This document shows positions 47,659-58,200 of a DNA stretch of 64,000 nucleotides, piece by piece. The notes beneath the pieces were generated by a model, which was given only the letters and a program-made list of their open reading frames with translations, was not told the DNA's origin and ran no database searches. How positions within the stretch are numbered: the stretch's first letter is position 1; every line of letters begins with the position of its first letter. The stretch comes from Novosphingobium ginsenosidimutans (lineage in GTDB: Bacteria; Pseudomonadota; Alphaproteobacteria; Sphingomonadales; Sphingomonadaceae). The stretch lies in NCBI RefSeq assembly GCF_007954425.1, contig NZ_CP042345.1:2292001-2356000 (forward strand), read 5' to 3'. The translations under genes were made by a program, and so were the position numbers.

Positions 47659-50016
47659 ATGACGCTTTCCCCGACCGCGCTGGTGTTGATCGGGCTGCTG
47701 CTTTCGGCCTGGACCGTTGCGGCGGCCTGGGCGGTGCTGGCGGCGCGCGGACGTGAAAAGCGCGCCGAAGGCGGCCAGCGGCAGGCGCGGCGGCTGGCGA
47801 GGATGGTTGATGAAAGCCCGGCGATTCCCTTGCTGGTCCGCGCCGATGGCCGGATCGAGGCGCCGCAGCGCCTGGCCAACTGGCTGGGGCTGGAAGTGGT
47901 CCCGCAGTTCCTGACCGAGCTTGATGGTGGCCGGATCGACGGCGGCGGTGGCGGACTGACGGGCGAGCAGCTCAATGAGCTGATCGAAGCCGTGCGGCGC
48001 TGCCAGCGCACCGCCAATCCGTTTCGCATGGTGGTGACGCCCAAAGGCTCGAAACGTAGCCTGGCACTGCGCGGACACCTGGCCGATCCGCAGATTTCGC
48101 CGGGTGGAGCCGCGCTGGTCTGGGTCTTCGACTTTTCCGACAGCGAGAGCGAGCTGGTTCAGCTGCGCGATGCGGCGCGGCGGGCGCAGGAAGATTTTGC
48201 CGCTCTCGTCGGCTTGATCGAAGCCGCGCCGATGCCGATGTGGTTTCGCGGCCCCGATGGCGAATTGCGGCTGGTGAACTCGGCTTACGTTGAGGCCGTG
48301 GCTGGTGAAGATGCCCGCCAGGTCGTGGCTGACGGGATCGAACTGGTCGAGAGTATCGACGGCCTGACAGCAAAACAGGTCGCGCTCCAGGCGGCCGGCA
48401 AACATCTGCCGATCGAACGGATCGTCCCTGCCACGATCGGTGGTCAGCGCCGTTCGCTGCGCGTTTCCGATCTGCCGCTGGGGCAGGAAGGGATCGCCGG
48501 CTATGCGGTCGATATCGAGGACATGGAGCAACTCGGCCGCGACTTCCGGGCTTTCCGCGAGGCCCAGCGCTCGATGCTTGATCAGCTTTCGGCCGGGGTT
48601 GCCCAGTTCGACGCGCGCCGCACGCTGACCTTTGCCAACCAGCCGTTCCTGCGGATCTTTGGGCTCAAGCCCGCCGTGCTAATCGATCCCGCACCGTTCG
48701 AGCGCCTGCTCGACCTGGCCCGCGATGGCGGCAAGGTCCCCGAGGCGCGCGACTTCCCGGCCTGGCGGCGCGAGAAGGCCGGTTGGTTCCTGGCCAGCGA
48801 GGCGCAGGAAGAAACCTGGTCGCTGGCCGATGGCACGCACCTGCGCGTCGTGGCCCAGCCGTTGCCCGATGGCGGCCTGCTGCTCATTGCCGAGGACCGG
48901 ACCGAACAGCTCCGCCTCTCCGCTAACCGCGACACGTTGCTGCGCACCCGCACCGCAACCTTCGACAGTCTGTTTGAATCGCTCGCGGTTTTCGCCCCCG
49001 ACGGCAAGCTCCAGCTCTGGAACCGGCGGTTCGCGGCCGATTGGGGCCTCGACGATACGATCCTGGATAGTCACCCGCGGATCGAAACGCTGCTCGAACG
49101 GATCGCGATGCGGCTCAAGAAGCCTGAGCGGGCGAAGCAAGTCGGCGATGTGGTCCGCGCCGCGACCCTCGATCGCCGCCAGACCGGGGGCCGGGCGGTC
49201 TTGGCCGATGGCCGCACGCTCGAATTCGCCGGGGTGCCGCTGCCCGATGGCAATGGCCTGCTGACCGTGCTTGACATCACCGACAGCCAGAAGGCCGAGG
49301 AAGCTCTCAAGCAGCGCGCTGCCGCGCTGGAAGAGGCTGATGCGCTGAAGACCCGCTTCCTCGCCAACATGAGTTATGAATTCCGCACGCCGCTGACCTC
49401 GATCGGCGGTTTTGCCGAACTGCTCGATGCCGGACTGGGCGGGGAACTGTCCCCGCAGGGTCATGAATATGTTGCGGCGATCCTGACCTCGGTCGACCGG
49501 CTGGGCGAACAGATCGAATCGGTGCTCGACCTGTCGCAGAGCGAGGCCGGGCTGCTGCCGCTGGTACGCGAGGAGGTCGAGCTCTACCCCCTGGTCACAA
49601 AACTGGTCGAAGACCGCGCGCCCCGCATCCGCGAGGCTGGCCTCTCGCTCGACCTGCGGGGTGACAAGGGGGTCGGCCGGATCACCGGCGATGCCCGGCG
49701 GCTCGCGCGTGCAATTGGCCACGTGCTCGACAATGCGATTGCCGCGACGCCACCTGGCGGACGGGTGCTGGTCGAGTTGTCAGGCCGCAAGGGCCGGGCG
49801 CGGATCGTCATTTCCGACAACGGACCGGGGATGGATGCTGCCACGCTGGCCCGTGCACTCGAAGGGATCAAGCTGTCGACCGATGGCAAGGCGATCGAAC
49901 GCCGCCAAGGCCTGGGCCTGCCGCTCGCCCGGCGGCTGGTCGAGGCCCATGGCGGCACGCTGGAACTGCTGTCCGAGCCAGGGCAGGGCACCGCCGCGAT
50001 CATCGACCTGCCGTGA
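47659..50016 (+). CDS. divL: DivL-type atypical histidine kinase (Tyr instead of His)
   Basis: Membrane-linked cell-cycle protein of the CtrA/CckA pathway. The 785-residue chain has one N-terminal transmembrane helix (VLIGLLLSAWTVAAAWAVLA), several PAS-like regions (about 180-540) and a HisKA-like helix with FLANMSYEFRTPLTSIGGF, where the usual histidine is Tyr573. The HATPase part keeps the N box HVLDNAIAATP, DNGPGM and GLGLPLARRLVEAHGG. Caulobacter DivL also has tyrosine there, so it is read as a pseudokinase acting on CckA. Neighbours tsaE-amgK-murU agree with the alphaproteobacterial order. Confidence 0.9.
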   Translation: MTLSPTALVLIGLLLSAWTVAAAWAVLAARGREKRAEGGQRQARRLARMVDESPAIPLLVRADGRIEAPQRLANWLGLEVVPQFLTELDGGRIDGGGGGLTGEQLNELIEAVRRCQRTANPFRMVVTPKGSKRSLALRGHLADPQISPGGAALVWVFDFSDSESELVQLRDAARRAQEDFAALVGLIEAAPMPMWFRGPDGELRLVNSAYVEAVAGEDARQVVADGIELVESIDGLTAKQVALQAAGKHLPIERIVPATIGGQRRSLRVSDLPLGQEGIAGYAVDIEDMEQLGRDFRAFREAQRSMLDQLSAGVAQFDARRTLTFANQPFLRIFGLKPAVLIDPAPFERLLDLARDGGKVPEARDFPAWRREKAGWFLASEAQEETWSLADGTHLRVVAQPLPDGGLLLIAEDRTEQLRLSANRDTLLRTRTATFDSLFESLAVFAPDGKLQLWNRRFAADWGLDDTILDSHPRIETLLERIAMRLKKPERAKQVGDVVRAATLDRRQTGGRAVLADGRTLEFAGVPLPDGNGLLTVLDITDSQKAEEALKQRAAALEEADALKTRFLANMSYEFRTPLTSIGGFAELLDAGLGGELSPQGHEYVAAILTSVDRLGEQIESVLDLSQSEAGLLPLVREEVELYPLVTKLVEDRAPRIREAGLSLDLRGDKGVGRITGDARRLARAIGHVLDNAIAATPPGGRVLVELSGRKGRARIVISDNGPGMDAATLARALEGIKLSTDGKAIERRQGLGLPLARRLVEAHGGTLELLSEPGQGTAAIIDLP

Positions 50017-50035
50017 GGGGATCAGCAATCAAAAT

Positions 50036-50154
50036 CCCCCCTCCTCTTCAGAGGAGGGGTATGGGGGTGGTGGCGATGCCTTGCATCGTGCGATTTATGC
50101 CCGGGGCTGCCGGCTTGCACCACCCCCCGACCCCCTCCTCTGAAGAGGAGGGGG
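50036..50154. repeat. REP/MITE-like element between divL and tsaE
   Basis: Inverted arms begin CCCCCTCCTCTTCAGAGGAG (50037-50056 onward) and are matched, as reverse complement, up to 50154; the first 23 bases are identical and the rest nearly so over about 37. Each arm is itself palindromic (CCCCTCCTCT/AGAGGAGGGG). A central hairpin CGATGC/GCATCG stands at 50074-50088. The whole could fold as a cruciform. It contains no ORF; tsaE starts six bases after it. Confidence 0.85.
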
Positions 50155-50160
50155 AGTAGC

Positions 50161-50610
50161 ATGAGGATTCCACTGCCAGACCTGGCCGCGACCGCGGCGC
50201 TGGGCGCGCGGATCGCCGCTGTGCTGCGGCCCGGCGATGTCGTGGCCCTTTCAGGCGGGCTGGGCGCGGGCAAGACCACGCTGGCGCGGGCGATCATTGC
50301 GGCGCTCGGCCATGTGGGCGAGGTCCCTTCGCCCAGCTTTGCGATCATCGAAACCTACGATCCGCCGGCTGTGCGCCTGCCGCTGGTCCATGCCGACTTC
50401 TACCGCCTGAACCGGCCCGAGGAGGCCGATGAGATCGGGCTCGACGATTACCGCGAAGGCGCTGCCCTGATCGCCGAATGGCCCGATCAGGCCGGCGGCT
50501 TTGCGCATGAGCCAGGCTGCCTTGCCATTACAATCGAAACTGCGGAAACGGAGCGGACTGCGATTGTCGAGCCGGGGGCCGATTGGTTAGGGCGGATGGG
50601 ATGGAACTGA
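50161..50610 (+). CDS. tsaE: tRNA threonylcarbamoyladenosine synthesis ATPase TsaE
   Basis: ATPase that cycles the TsaBD complex in t6A37 tRNA modification. The 149-residue protein has the Walker A GGLGAGKTTLARAI and SPSFAIIETYD, with HADFYRL and DEIGLDDY as the conserved acidic region. The ATG stands just after the repeat element. Its stop overlaps amgK by ten bases. Confidence 0.93.
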   Translation: MRIPLPDLAATAALGARIAAVLRPGDVVALSGGLGAGKTTLARAIIAALGHVGEVPSPSFAIIETYDPPAVRLPLVHADFYRLNRPEEADEIGLDDYREGAALIAEWPDQAGGFAHEPGCLAITIETAETERTAIVEPGADWLGRMGWN

Positions 50611-51584
50611 ACTTTCCCGAAGGGCTTGAGGCGTTTCTGGCCAGTGCTGGCTGGGGCGAGGCGGCGATCGAACCCCTTGCGGGCGATGCATCGTTCCGCC
50701 GCTATTTCCGTATCCGCAGGGGCGAGCGGAGCGCCATGCTGATGCATGCGCCGCCGCCCAACGAGGATCCGGCACCGTTCCTGCGGGCGGCCAAGTGGCT
50801 TGATGGCAATGGCTTGCGCGCGCCCCGGATCCTGGCCGAAGATGCTGCCCGCGGTCTCGTCCTGTTGGAGGACTTTGGTGAAGTCCGGATGCGCGAGTAT
50901 CTGGACCAGTGGCCGGACGATGAGCGTGAAGTCTACCAGGCGGCGATCGACGCGCTGGTCGAACTGCACCGCATGCCGCCGGGGCCTTTTCTCGACTATT
51001 CGCTTGCCGAATATCAGCGCGAGGCCAAGCTGTTCGTGGATTGGTACTGCCCGGCGCAGAACCTCTACATCGATGGCCCGGGCTATGCGGCGGCCTGGGA
51101 AGCTGTGCTCAGCTCGATGCTGCCGCGTCAGCGGCCCGGCGTGGTGGTGCTGCGCGATTACCATGCCGAGAACATCATGCTGCTTGGCTCGTTGCAAACG
51201 CAGGGCCTGCTCGATTTCCAGGACGCGCTGGTCGGCCATCCGGCCTATGACCTGGTTTCGCTGCTGCAAGATGCACGCCGCGATGTCTCGCCCGAGCTGG
51301 AGGCGGCGATGTTTGACTATTACGTCAGCAAGGCCGCGCCTGGACCTGATTTCGCAGCAGACTATGCTCGGTTAGGGGCACAGCGGAACGCCAAGATCGT
51401 GGGCATTTTCGTCCGACTGTGGAAGCGCGATGGCAAGCCGCGCTACCTCGATTACATCCCGCGGGTCTGGGCCCTGCTTGAGCGTGACCTGGCCCACCCG
51501 GCGCTCGCCCCCGTGGCGCGCTGGTTCGATGCCAATGTGCCAGCCGAGCTACGCCAGTCAGGCGGGGGCCACTGGCAGCCGTGA
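50601..51584 (+). CDS. amgK: N-acetylmuramate/N-acetylglucosamine kinase AmgK
   Basis: Anomeric sugar kinase of peptidoglycan recycling. The 327-residue aminoglycoside-phosphotransferase-fold protein shows GDASFRRYFRIRRG near the N-terminus, LLEDFGEVRM, catalytic VLRDYHAENIML (Brenner HxD-like) and GLLDFQDALVGHPAYDLVSLL with the metal aspartate. The adjacent gene is MurU, the partner enzyme in the recycling route known from Pseudomonas and Caulobacter. It overlaps tsaE by ten bases and murU by four. Confidence 0.88.
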   Translation: MELNFPEGLEAFLASAGWGEAAIEPLAGDASFRRYFRIRRGERSAMLMHAPPPNEDPAPFLRAAKWLDGNGLRAPRILAEDAARGLVLLEDFGEVRMREYLDQWPDDEREVYQAAIDALVELHRMPPGPFLDYSLAEYQREAKLFVDWYCPAQNLYIDGPGYAAAWEAVLSSMLPRQRPGVVVLRDYHAENIMLLGSLQTQGLLDFQDALVGHPAYDLVSLLQDARRDVSPELEAAMFDYYVSKAAPGPDFAADYARLGAQRNAKIVGIFVRLWKRDGKPRYLDYIPRVWALLERDLAHPALAPVARWFDANVPAELRQSGGGHWQP

Positions 51585-52309
51585 TCGATCTGCCCGGCAC
51601 TGCGATGATCATGGCTGCGGGTAAGGGCACGCGGATGATGCCGCTCACCGCGACCAGGCCTAAGCCGCTGGTCGAGGTGGCAGGGGTGAGCCTGCTCGAT
51701 CACGTGCTTGATTTGCTGGCCGATGCCGGGATTGGCCGGATCGTTGCCAATGTCCACTACCTGCCCGATCAGATCGAGGCGCACCTGGCGCGCGAGAGCC
51801 GCTTCCGCGTCACCATCTCGGACGAGCGCGAACTGCTCCGCGATACCGGCGGCGGACTGGTCCAGGCCCTGCCGCTGATCCCGGACGATCCATTCTTCTG
51901 CATCAATGCCGACAACTGGTTCACCTGGCGCGGCACCAACCCGCTGGTCCGGCTGGCCGAGGCCTGGGACCCGGCGCGGATGGACGTGCTGATGCTCGTC
52001 GTACCGCACGAACGCGCCCGCAACACCAAGGGGGTCGGTGATTTCGACCTGGGTGAAGACGGGCGCCTGTCACGCGAAGGGCCGAAGGGACCGCGCGGCT
52101 ATGACTGGACCGGGGTGCAGCTGCTGGCCAAGCACCTGATCACCGATCCACCGGCTGACGTATTCTCCACCAATATCTTTTGGGATCGAGCCATCGCCGC
52201 CGGGCGCTGCTTCGGGCTGGTCCACCAGGGCGAATGGTTCGATGTTGGCTATCCCGAAGCAATCGGCCTGACCGAGGCCGCGCTCGCCAGTGCCGCAGCC
52301 GATGGCTGA
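51581..52309 (+). CDS. murU: N-acetylmuramate-1-phosphate uridylyltransferase MurU
   Basis: Converts MurNAc-1-P to UDP-MurNAc, bypassing de novo synthesis and fosfomycin's target. The 242-residue protein has the nucleotidyltransferase signature AAGKGTRMMPLTATRPKPLVE, ADNWFTW for metal binding and GEWFDVGYPEAIGLTEAAL at the end. The start is GTG 51581, overlapping the amgK stop (GTGA). Its end overlaps addB by eight bases. Confidence 0.9.
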   Translation: MIDLPGTAMIMAAGKGTRMMPLTATRPKPLVEVAGVSLLDHVLDLLADAGIGRIVANVHYLPDQIEAHLARESRFRVTISDERELLRDTGGGLVQALPLIPDDPFFCINADNWFTWRGTNPLVRLAEAWDPARMDVLMLVVPHERARNTKGVGDFDLGEDGRLSREGPKGPRGYDWTGVQLLAKHLITDPPADVFSTNIFWDRAIAAGRCFGLVHQGEWFDVGYPEAIGLTEAALASAAADG

Positions 52310-55295
52310 ACGAGCCGGGCCAAACGTATATTCCATTGCCGCGCATCGCGGGTTTGCCGATGCGCTGGTGGCAGGGCTGATCCCCCGTTATGCCGAGTCT
52401 GACCTGGGCCTGGCGCGGCTGACCCTGCTGCTCCCCAGCCGCCGTGCCGAGCGGATCGTTACCGAAGCCTTCGTACGCCTTTCAGGCGGCGGCCTGCTGC
52501 TGCCACGCATGGCGGTAGTGGGTGATCTCGATCTCGACGAAACGCTGGGGCCGCTGCTTGATCCGCTGGGAGCGGGAAGTGCGGTGCCGCCCGCTGCCGA
52601 TCCGGCGCGGCGCTGGTTGCGACTGGCCGAATTGCTGCGAGCGGAACTCGGCCAGGATGCCCCCAAGGCCCCGGGTCTGCTGCGGCTGGCTTTCGATACC
52701 GCGCGGACGATGGACCGGCTGGCGATCGAGGGGATCGAACTTGGTGACCTGTTGCAGGAACGCGTCGCCGGGATCGTCGGCGATCTGGCCAGCCACTGGC
52801 AGGAATCGACCCGCCATTTCGCGCGCGTTCAGGCGCATTGGCTGGCCGAGCTAGCGGTCCGGGGCGAGGTCGATCCGCCGGTTCGGCGCAATCTGCTGTT
52901 CGATCATGCGGCGCGGCGCTGGCGCGATACCCCGCCCAGCCAGCCGATCGTCGCAGCCGGGATCACCAGCGCATCACCCAGCCTTGCACGGCTGTTGCGG
53001 ACCATAGCCGACTTACCCAATAGTGCGGTGATCCTGCCCGATCTCGACCTGGCGCTGGATCAGGAAACCTGGGACGCCCTCGGCTGTGCGGGCGTGCCGG
53101 ACGAACCGGATGGCCCGCCGTTTGGCGAGCGCGATGCCCTGACCCATCCACAGTACCACCTCAAGCTGCTGCTCAACCGGATGGGGGTGAACCGGGCGGA
53201 GGTTGATCCCTGGCACCGTGCCGGTCTGGCTGCCGCGCCGCCAGAGCGGAGCCGGGCGATCTCCAACCTGTTCCTGCCCCCGGAAGGTAGCGCGCGCTGG
53301 GTTGACCTCAAGGCCGAGCAGCGCCGCCTCTCGGGCGTGCGGCTGATGGAAAGTGCCCATCCGGGCGAGGAGGCGCAGGCCATTGCCGTGCTGATCCGCG
53401 AGGCGCTGGAGCAACCGGAACGGCGGGTCGCGCTGGTCACGCCGGATCGCGGTTTGGCTGGCCGCGTCGTCGCGCATCTCAGGCGCTGGAATATCGTTGC
53501 CGACGATTCCGCCGGGCAACCGTTGCCGCAGACCACGGCGGGACGCGTCCTGCTGCTGCTGGCCGAACTGGCGGGAACCGAGGCGGCGCCGGTCCCGCTG
53601 ATGGCGCTGCTGGTCCACCCGCTGGTCGGGGCGGGGGAAGGGCGGGCGGCCTGGCTTGAGAACGCCCGCGCGCTTGATCTGGAACTGCGCGGACCGCGTC
53701 CCAAGCCGGGCTTTGCACCAGTTGAGACGGCCGTGGCCAAGCTTGCCAAGCGCGAGCGGGGCGAGGGCATTGCCGCGTGGTGGCAGCGTGTTGCGGAGTT
53801 GCTCGCCCCGGTCCTGGCCTTGCCGGAAGAGACCTCGCTGGCCGAGGCGCTCGACGTGCTGTCTGCCGCCGGTGAGGCGCTGTGCGGCTCGAGGCTGTGG
53901 GGTGAGGCCGATGGCCGCGCGCTGGCCGGCTGGGTGGAAGAACTGCGCGATGCGAGCGCCGCAATCGGCACCCGGCTTGCCCGTGCGGACCTGCCCCAAG
54001 TTCTACGCGATGCGATGGACCGCGTGCCGGTGCGTCCGCCGTGGGGCGGCCATCCGCGCATCGCGATTTACGGTCTGCTCGAAGCGCGGATGAGCCGGGC
54101 CGACCTGGTGATCTGCGCCGGGCTGACCGAAGGGTCATGGCCGGCCAGCCCCTCGCCCGAGCCGCTCTTGCCGCCAGCCGTGCTGCGCGCGCTGGGCGTG
54201 CCGGCGGGCGAGTTCCGCATTGGCCTGGCTGCGCATGACCTGGCCGGGGCGCTCGGCGCGCCTGAGGTGGTGCTGAGCTGGGCCCAGCGCGATGAGGCCG
54301 GCCCGGTGATCCCCAGCCGCTTTGTGCTGCGGGTTGAAGCGATGCTGGGTGAGCTGGCAGATAGTCACCGCGAACGCCGCGCAGTCGAACTGGCACGGGC
54401 GATCGATTACGCCCAACTGCAGCCACCTTACCCGCAGCCCAAGCCGGTCCCTAGCGCCGAGCAGCGCAATGTCGCGCTCAACGTCACGGCGATCGACCGG
54501 CTGCGCGGCGATCCCTACCAGTTCTATGCCCAGGCAATCCTGCGGCTGCGCGCACTTGACGGACTGGATGCCGATCCGACTGCGGCCTGGCAGGGCACGG
54601 TCGTCCACAACGTGATGGAACGCTGGCACAAGGCCGGGGGCAGGGCGGGCGAGCTGCTCGCGATCGCCTCGGAAGAACTGGCCGAAATGCAGGCCCACCC
54701 CGTCACGCGCAGCCTATGGTGGCCGCGGCTGCAACGCGGGCTCGAATGGATCGACGCCCAGATCACCCGCGATCGCGGTCTGGGCCGCGAAGTGCTGGCG
54801 AGCGAGATCAAGGGCCACTTCACCCTGGCCGGGGTCATGATCAAGGGCCGCGCCGACCGGATCGATCGCGGCGCCGACGGGCAGCTGATCGTGGTTGATT
54901 ACAAGACCGGCGCACCGCCCAAGGGCAAGCAGGTGCAGGAAGGCTTTGCGCTGCAGCTTGGCACGCTGGGGCTGATGGCCGCCGCCGGGGGCTTTGAAGG
55001 AATTGCCGGGGTACCGAGCGGCTTCGAGTACTGGTCGTTCGGGAAAGACGACAGGAGCGAGACCGGCTTTGGCTATTGCTTTGAACCGGTGCTTGAGCCC
55101 CCGAAGAAGTCGGGCATACCGCGCGACAAGTTCCTGAGCGAGACCGAGCGATACCTGATCGATGCGATTGACCGCTGGATCAAGGGTGACGAGGCCTTCG
55201 TGGCGCGGCTCAATCCGGACCTGCCGGGCTACAACGATTACGACCAGCTAATGCGGCTGGACGAATGGCAAGCGCGCGGCGAGGCTGAGGCATGA
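52302..55295 (+). CDS. addB: Double-strand break repair protein AddB
   Basis: Nuclease/structural subunit of the AddAB helicase-nuclease that resects DNA ends for RecA. The 997-residue protein begins MAERAGPNVYSIAAHRGFAD, has LLLPSRRAERIVTEAFVRLS (degenerate Walker region), GLTEGSWPASPSPEPLLPPA, and a C-terminal RecB-like nuclease core with GRADRIDRGADGQLIVVDYK (Asp, Asp-x-Lys). The length and order with addA are as in other alphaproteobacteria. Stop and start of addA overlap by ATGA. Confidence 0.93.
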   Translation: MAERAGPNVYSIAAHRGFADALVAGLIPRYAESDLGLARLTLLLPSRRAERIVTEAFVRLSGGGLLLPRMAVVGDLDLDETLGPLLDPLGAGSAVPPAADPARRWLRLAELLRAELGQDAPKAPGLLRLAFDTARTMDRLAIEGIELGDLLQERVAGIVGDLASHWQESTRHFARVQAHWLAELAVRGEVDPPVRRNLLFDHAARRWRDTPPSQPIVAAGITSASPSLARLLRTIADLPNSAVILPDLDLALDQETWDALGCAGVPDEPDGPPFGERDALTHPQYHLKLLLNRMGVNRAEVDPWHRAGLAAAPPERSRAISNLFLPPEGSARWVDLKAEQRRLSGVRLMESAHPGEEAQAIAVLIREALEQPERRVALVTPDRGLAGRVVAHLRRWNIVADDSAGQPLPQTTAGRVLLLLAELAGTEAAPVPLMALLVHPLVGAGEGRAAWLENARALDLELRGPRPKPGFAPVETAVAKLAKRERGEGIAAWWQRVAELLAPVLALPEETSLAEALDVLSAAGEALCGSRLWGEADGRALAGWVEELRDASAAIGTRLARADLPQVLRDAMDRVPVRPPWGGHPRIAIYGLLEARMSRADLVICAGLTEGSWPASPSPEPLLPPAVLRALGVPAGEFRIGLAAHDLAGALGAPEVVLSWAQRDEAGPVIPSRFVLRVEAMLGELADSHRERRAVELARAIDYAQLQPPYPQPKPVPSAEQRNVALNVTAIDRLRGDPYQFYAQAILRLRALDGLDADPTAAWQGTVVHNVMERWHKAGGRAGELLAIASEELAEMQAHPVTRSLWWPRLQRGLEWIDAQITRDRGLGREVLASEIKGHFTLAGVMIKGRADRIDRGADGQLIVVDYKTGAPPKGKQVQEGFALQLGTLGLMAAAGGFEGIAGVPSGFEYWSFGKDDRSETGFGYCFEPVLEPPKKSGIPRDKFLSETERYLIDAIDRWIKGDEAFVARLNPDLPGYNDYDQLMRLDEWQARGEAEA

Positions 55296-58200
55296 GCCGC
55301 GTCTTTCCCCTGACGCACGAACAGCGCCCGGCGGTTGAGCCGTCCGAGGTCGTCTGGCTCTCGGCCTCGGCCGGCACGGGCAAGACCCAGGTGCTGTCGG
55401 CCCGCGTGCTGCGGTTGCTGCTTGAACCGGCGGTGCAGCCCGATCAGATCCTGTGCCTGACCTTCACCAAGGCCGGCGCGACCGAAATGGCCGCGCGCAT
55501 CAACGAGGTGCTTGCGCGCTGGGTGCGGCTTGATGCCACGACCTTGGCCAAGGAACTGCTGGCGATCGGGGCGGACCATGGGCCGGACACCGTGGCCCGC
55601 GCCCGCAAGCTGTTTGCCGCCGTGCTCGATTGCCCGGGCGGGGGGCTGCGGATCGATACGATCCACGCCTTTGCGCAGTGGCTGCTGGCCGCCTTCCCGA
55701 ACGAGGCCGGGCTGCTGCCTGGCGTCAAGGCGATGGAAGACCGCGACAAGGATCTGCTCCTGCGCGAGGTGCTGGCCGACCTGCTGCTGGTGGCGGAACG
55801 GACAAACGATGCGCCGACGTTGGATGCCCTGGCGCGGCTTTCGGTGCGGATGGGGCCGGAGAAAGTCCCAGCCTGGCTGCTGCGCTGCGCCGCCGCGCGC
55901 GAGGCGTGGGAAGGGCCGGGTGGTTGGCAGCCGCCCATGAAGGACGGTGTCCATCGCTTGCTCGGCCTGCCAGCCGATGCCGGGCCTGGCGACCTGCTCT
56001 ACCTGTGCAGCAACGGCGTGTTCGATACCGAAGCGCTGGAGTGCTGCCTATCGGCCTATTCCGCCTGGTCGGCCGCGACCGGCACCAAGGTTTCCGCACT
56101 GATCCGCGACTGGCTGGAAAGCGGCCCGACTGAGCGTCTGGCCGGCCTCGATGCCCTGCACAAGGAGCTGTTTGGCAAGGAAGGCCAGATCAAGAACCTC
56201 AAGTCGCTGGTCAAGCTGGAAAGCGGGATCGAGGAGGCGGCCTTTGCCGTGTTTGATAGCTCCATGGCGGTGCAGGAGCGGCGCGCCCTGCTGGAGCTGG
56301 TCGATTTCCTGGTCCCGGCGCTGGAAGTCGGGCGCAAGTTCGCGCTGGCCTGGGAAGCGGCCAAGGCGCGGGCCGGGTTCATCGATTTTGATGACCAGAT
56401 CCGCCAGGCGGCGCAGCTTTTGACCCGCAACGACCTGTCCGAATGGATCCGCTACAAGCTCGACCGGCAGTTCGATCACATCCTGGTCGACGAGGCGCAG
56501 GATACCAATGCCGCGCAGTGGCAGATCATCGGCGCGCTGACCGACGAGTTCTTTGCCGGCCAGGGCGCGCGCGACGACAAGCTGCGCACGCTGTTCGTGG
56601 TGGGCGATTACAAGCAGGCGATTTTCCGGTTCCAGGGAACCAGCCCGGAAAACTTCGCCAAGGCCAAGGCGCGGGTCGATGACATGATGCGCGATGCGGC
56701 GGCCAACCTGGCCGAACAGCGCAGCGGCGGGGCAGGGCGGACCTTGCAGGACCTGGACCTGGGCCAGAGCTTCCGCACGGCCCGGGCGATCCTTGAATTC
56801 GTCGACCAAGCCATTGGCTTGGTGGGCCATGAAGGGCTCGGGCTCGCCACGCCACCCGAACCGCACGTTGGGCAGGAGCGCCCCGGTCAAGTCACGCTGT
56901 GGCGCGTGATCGGCGGCGAGAGTAGCGATGGCGAGGAAGGGGAGGCGGCCGACGAGGGCGCCGAAGGCTGGCTCAGCCGTGGCGATCGCCAGATGGCTGA
57001 GCGGATCGCGCGGCAGGTGCGCGACTGGCTCGATCATGGCTTCCCGCTGGTCAAGGGTGAGGCGGAAGGCAAGGCCCGCCGCGCCACGGCCGGCGACGTT
57101 ATGGTGCTGGTCCGCAAGCGCAAGGAACTGGCCGGTCTGATCGTGGCGCGGCTCCATGCGGCGGGCGTTCCGGTGGCCGGGGTTGACCGCTTGCGGCTGG
57201 CAACGCCGCTGGCGGTGCGCGATCTGATGGCGGCGCTGCGCTTTGCGGTGCAACCGGGCGACGACCTCAACCTCGCCTGCCTGCTAGTCTCGCCGCTGCT
57301 CGGCTGGAGTCAGGACGATCTGCTGCGCTGGGGCTGGCGACCGGAGGGGGTCGGGCTCTACGAACACCTGCGCAAGTCGCGCGGCCAGCCGGAAGTTGAC
57401 CGCGTCTGGCACCAGCTGGGTGACCTGCTGCGGATCGCGGACTTCGAACCGCCGCGCGCCTTGCTGCACTGGATCCTGACCGGGCCGTGGCAGGGGCGCA
57501 AGCGGCTGGTCGCGCGTCTGGGGACCGAGGCGAACGACCCGATCGACGAGCTGCTCAGTGCCGCCGGCGCCTATGCCGCCAACGAGGTGCCCAGCCTGAC
57601 CGGCTTCATCCGCTGGTTCGATGCCGGAACCAGCGAGCTGAAGCGCGAGGCCGGCAAGAGCCGCGATGAAGTGCGGGTGATGACGGTCCACGGCTCCAAG
57701 GGCCTGCAGGCGCCGATCGTGATCCTGGCCGATGCGGCGGACAATCCGGCGCGCAGCCGGGGCAGCCCGGTGGAGTTGGAGGACCCGGCCAGCGGCAAGA
57801 CGATCCCGCTCCCCGGCCTGCCGCAGAGCCAGCAACTTGGTCGGATTGCCGACGTAATCACTGCCAACGCCAAGGCCGAGATGGAGGAGCACTGGCGGCT
57901 GCTCTATGTCGCCATGACCCGGGCCGAGGAGGCGCTGTTCATCGGCGGCGCGCTGACTGCGCGCGAGAAGGCGCCGCACGCCGATAGCTGGTATGCGCGC
58001 CTCGCCGGGCTGTTTGACGAAGCCGACTGGGTCGAGGATGCGCGTTGGGGCGCAACGGTAACCTATGGCGATGCGCCCGCGATCGCGGCGCCGCCCAAGC
58101 CGGGCGATGGCGGCGAACTGCCGTTGCTGCCGGCCTGGCTCGAGCGCCCGGTCGCTGCCGAACCGCGCCCGCCGCGCCCGCTTGCACCATCGTCGCTGGG

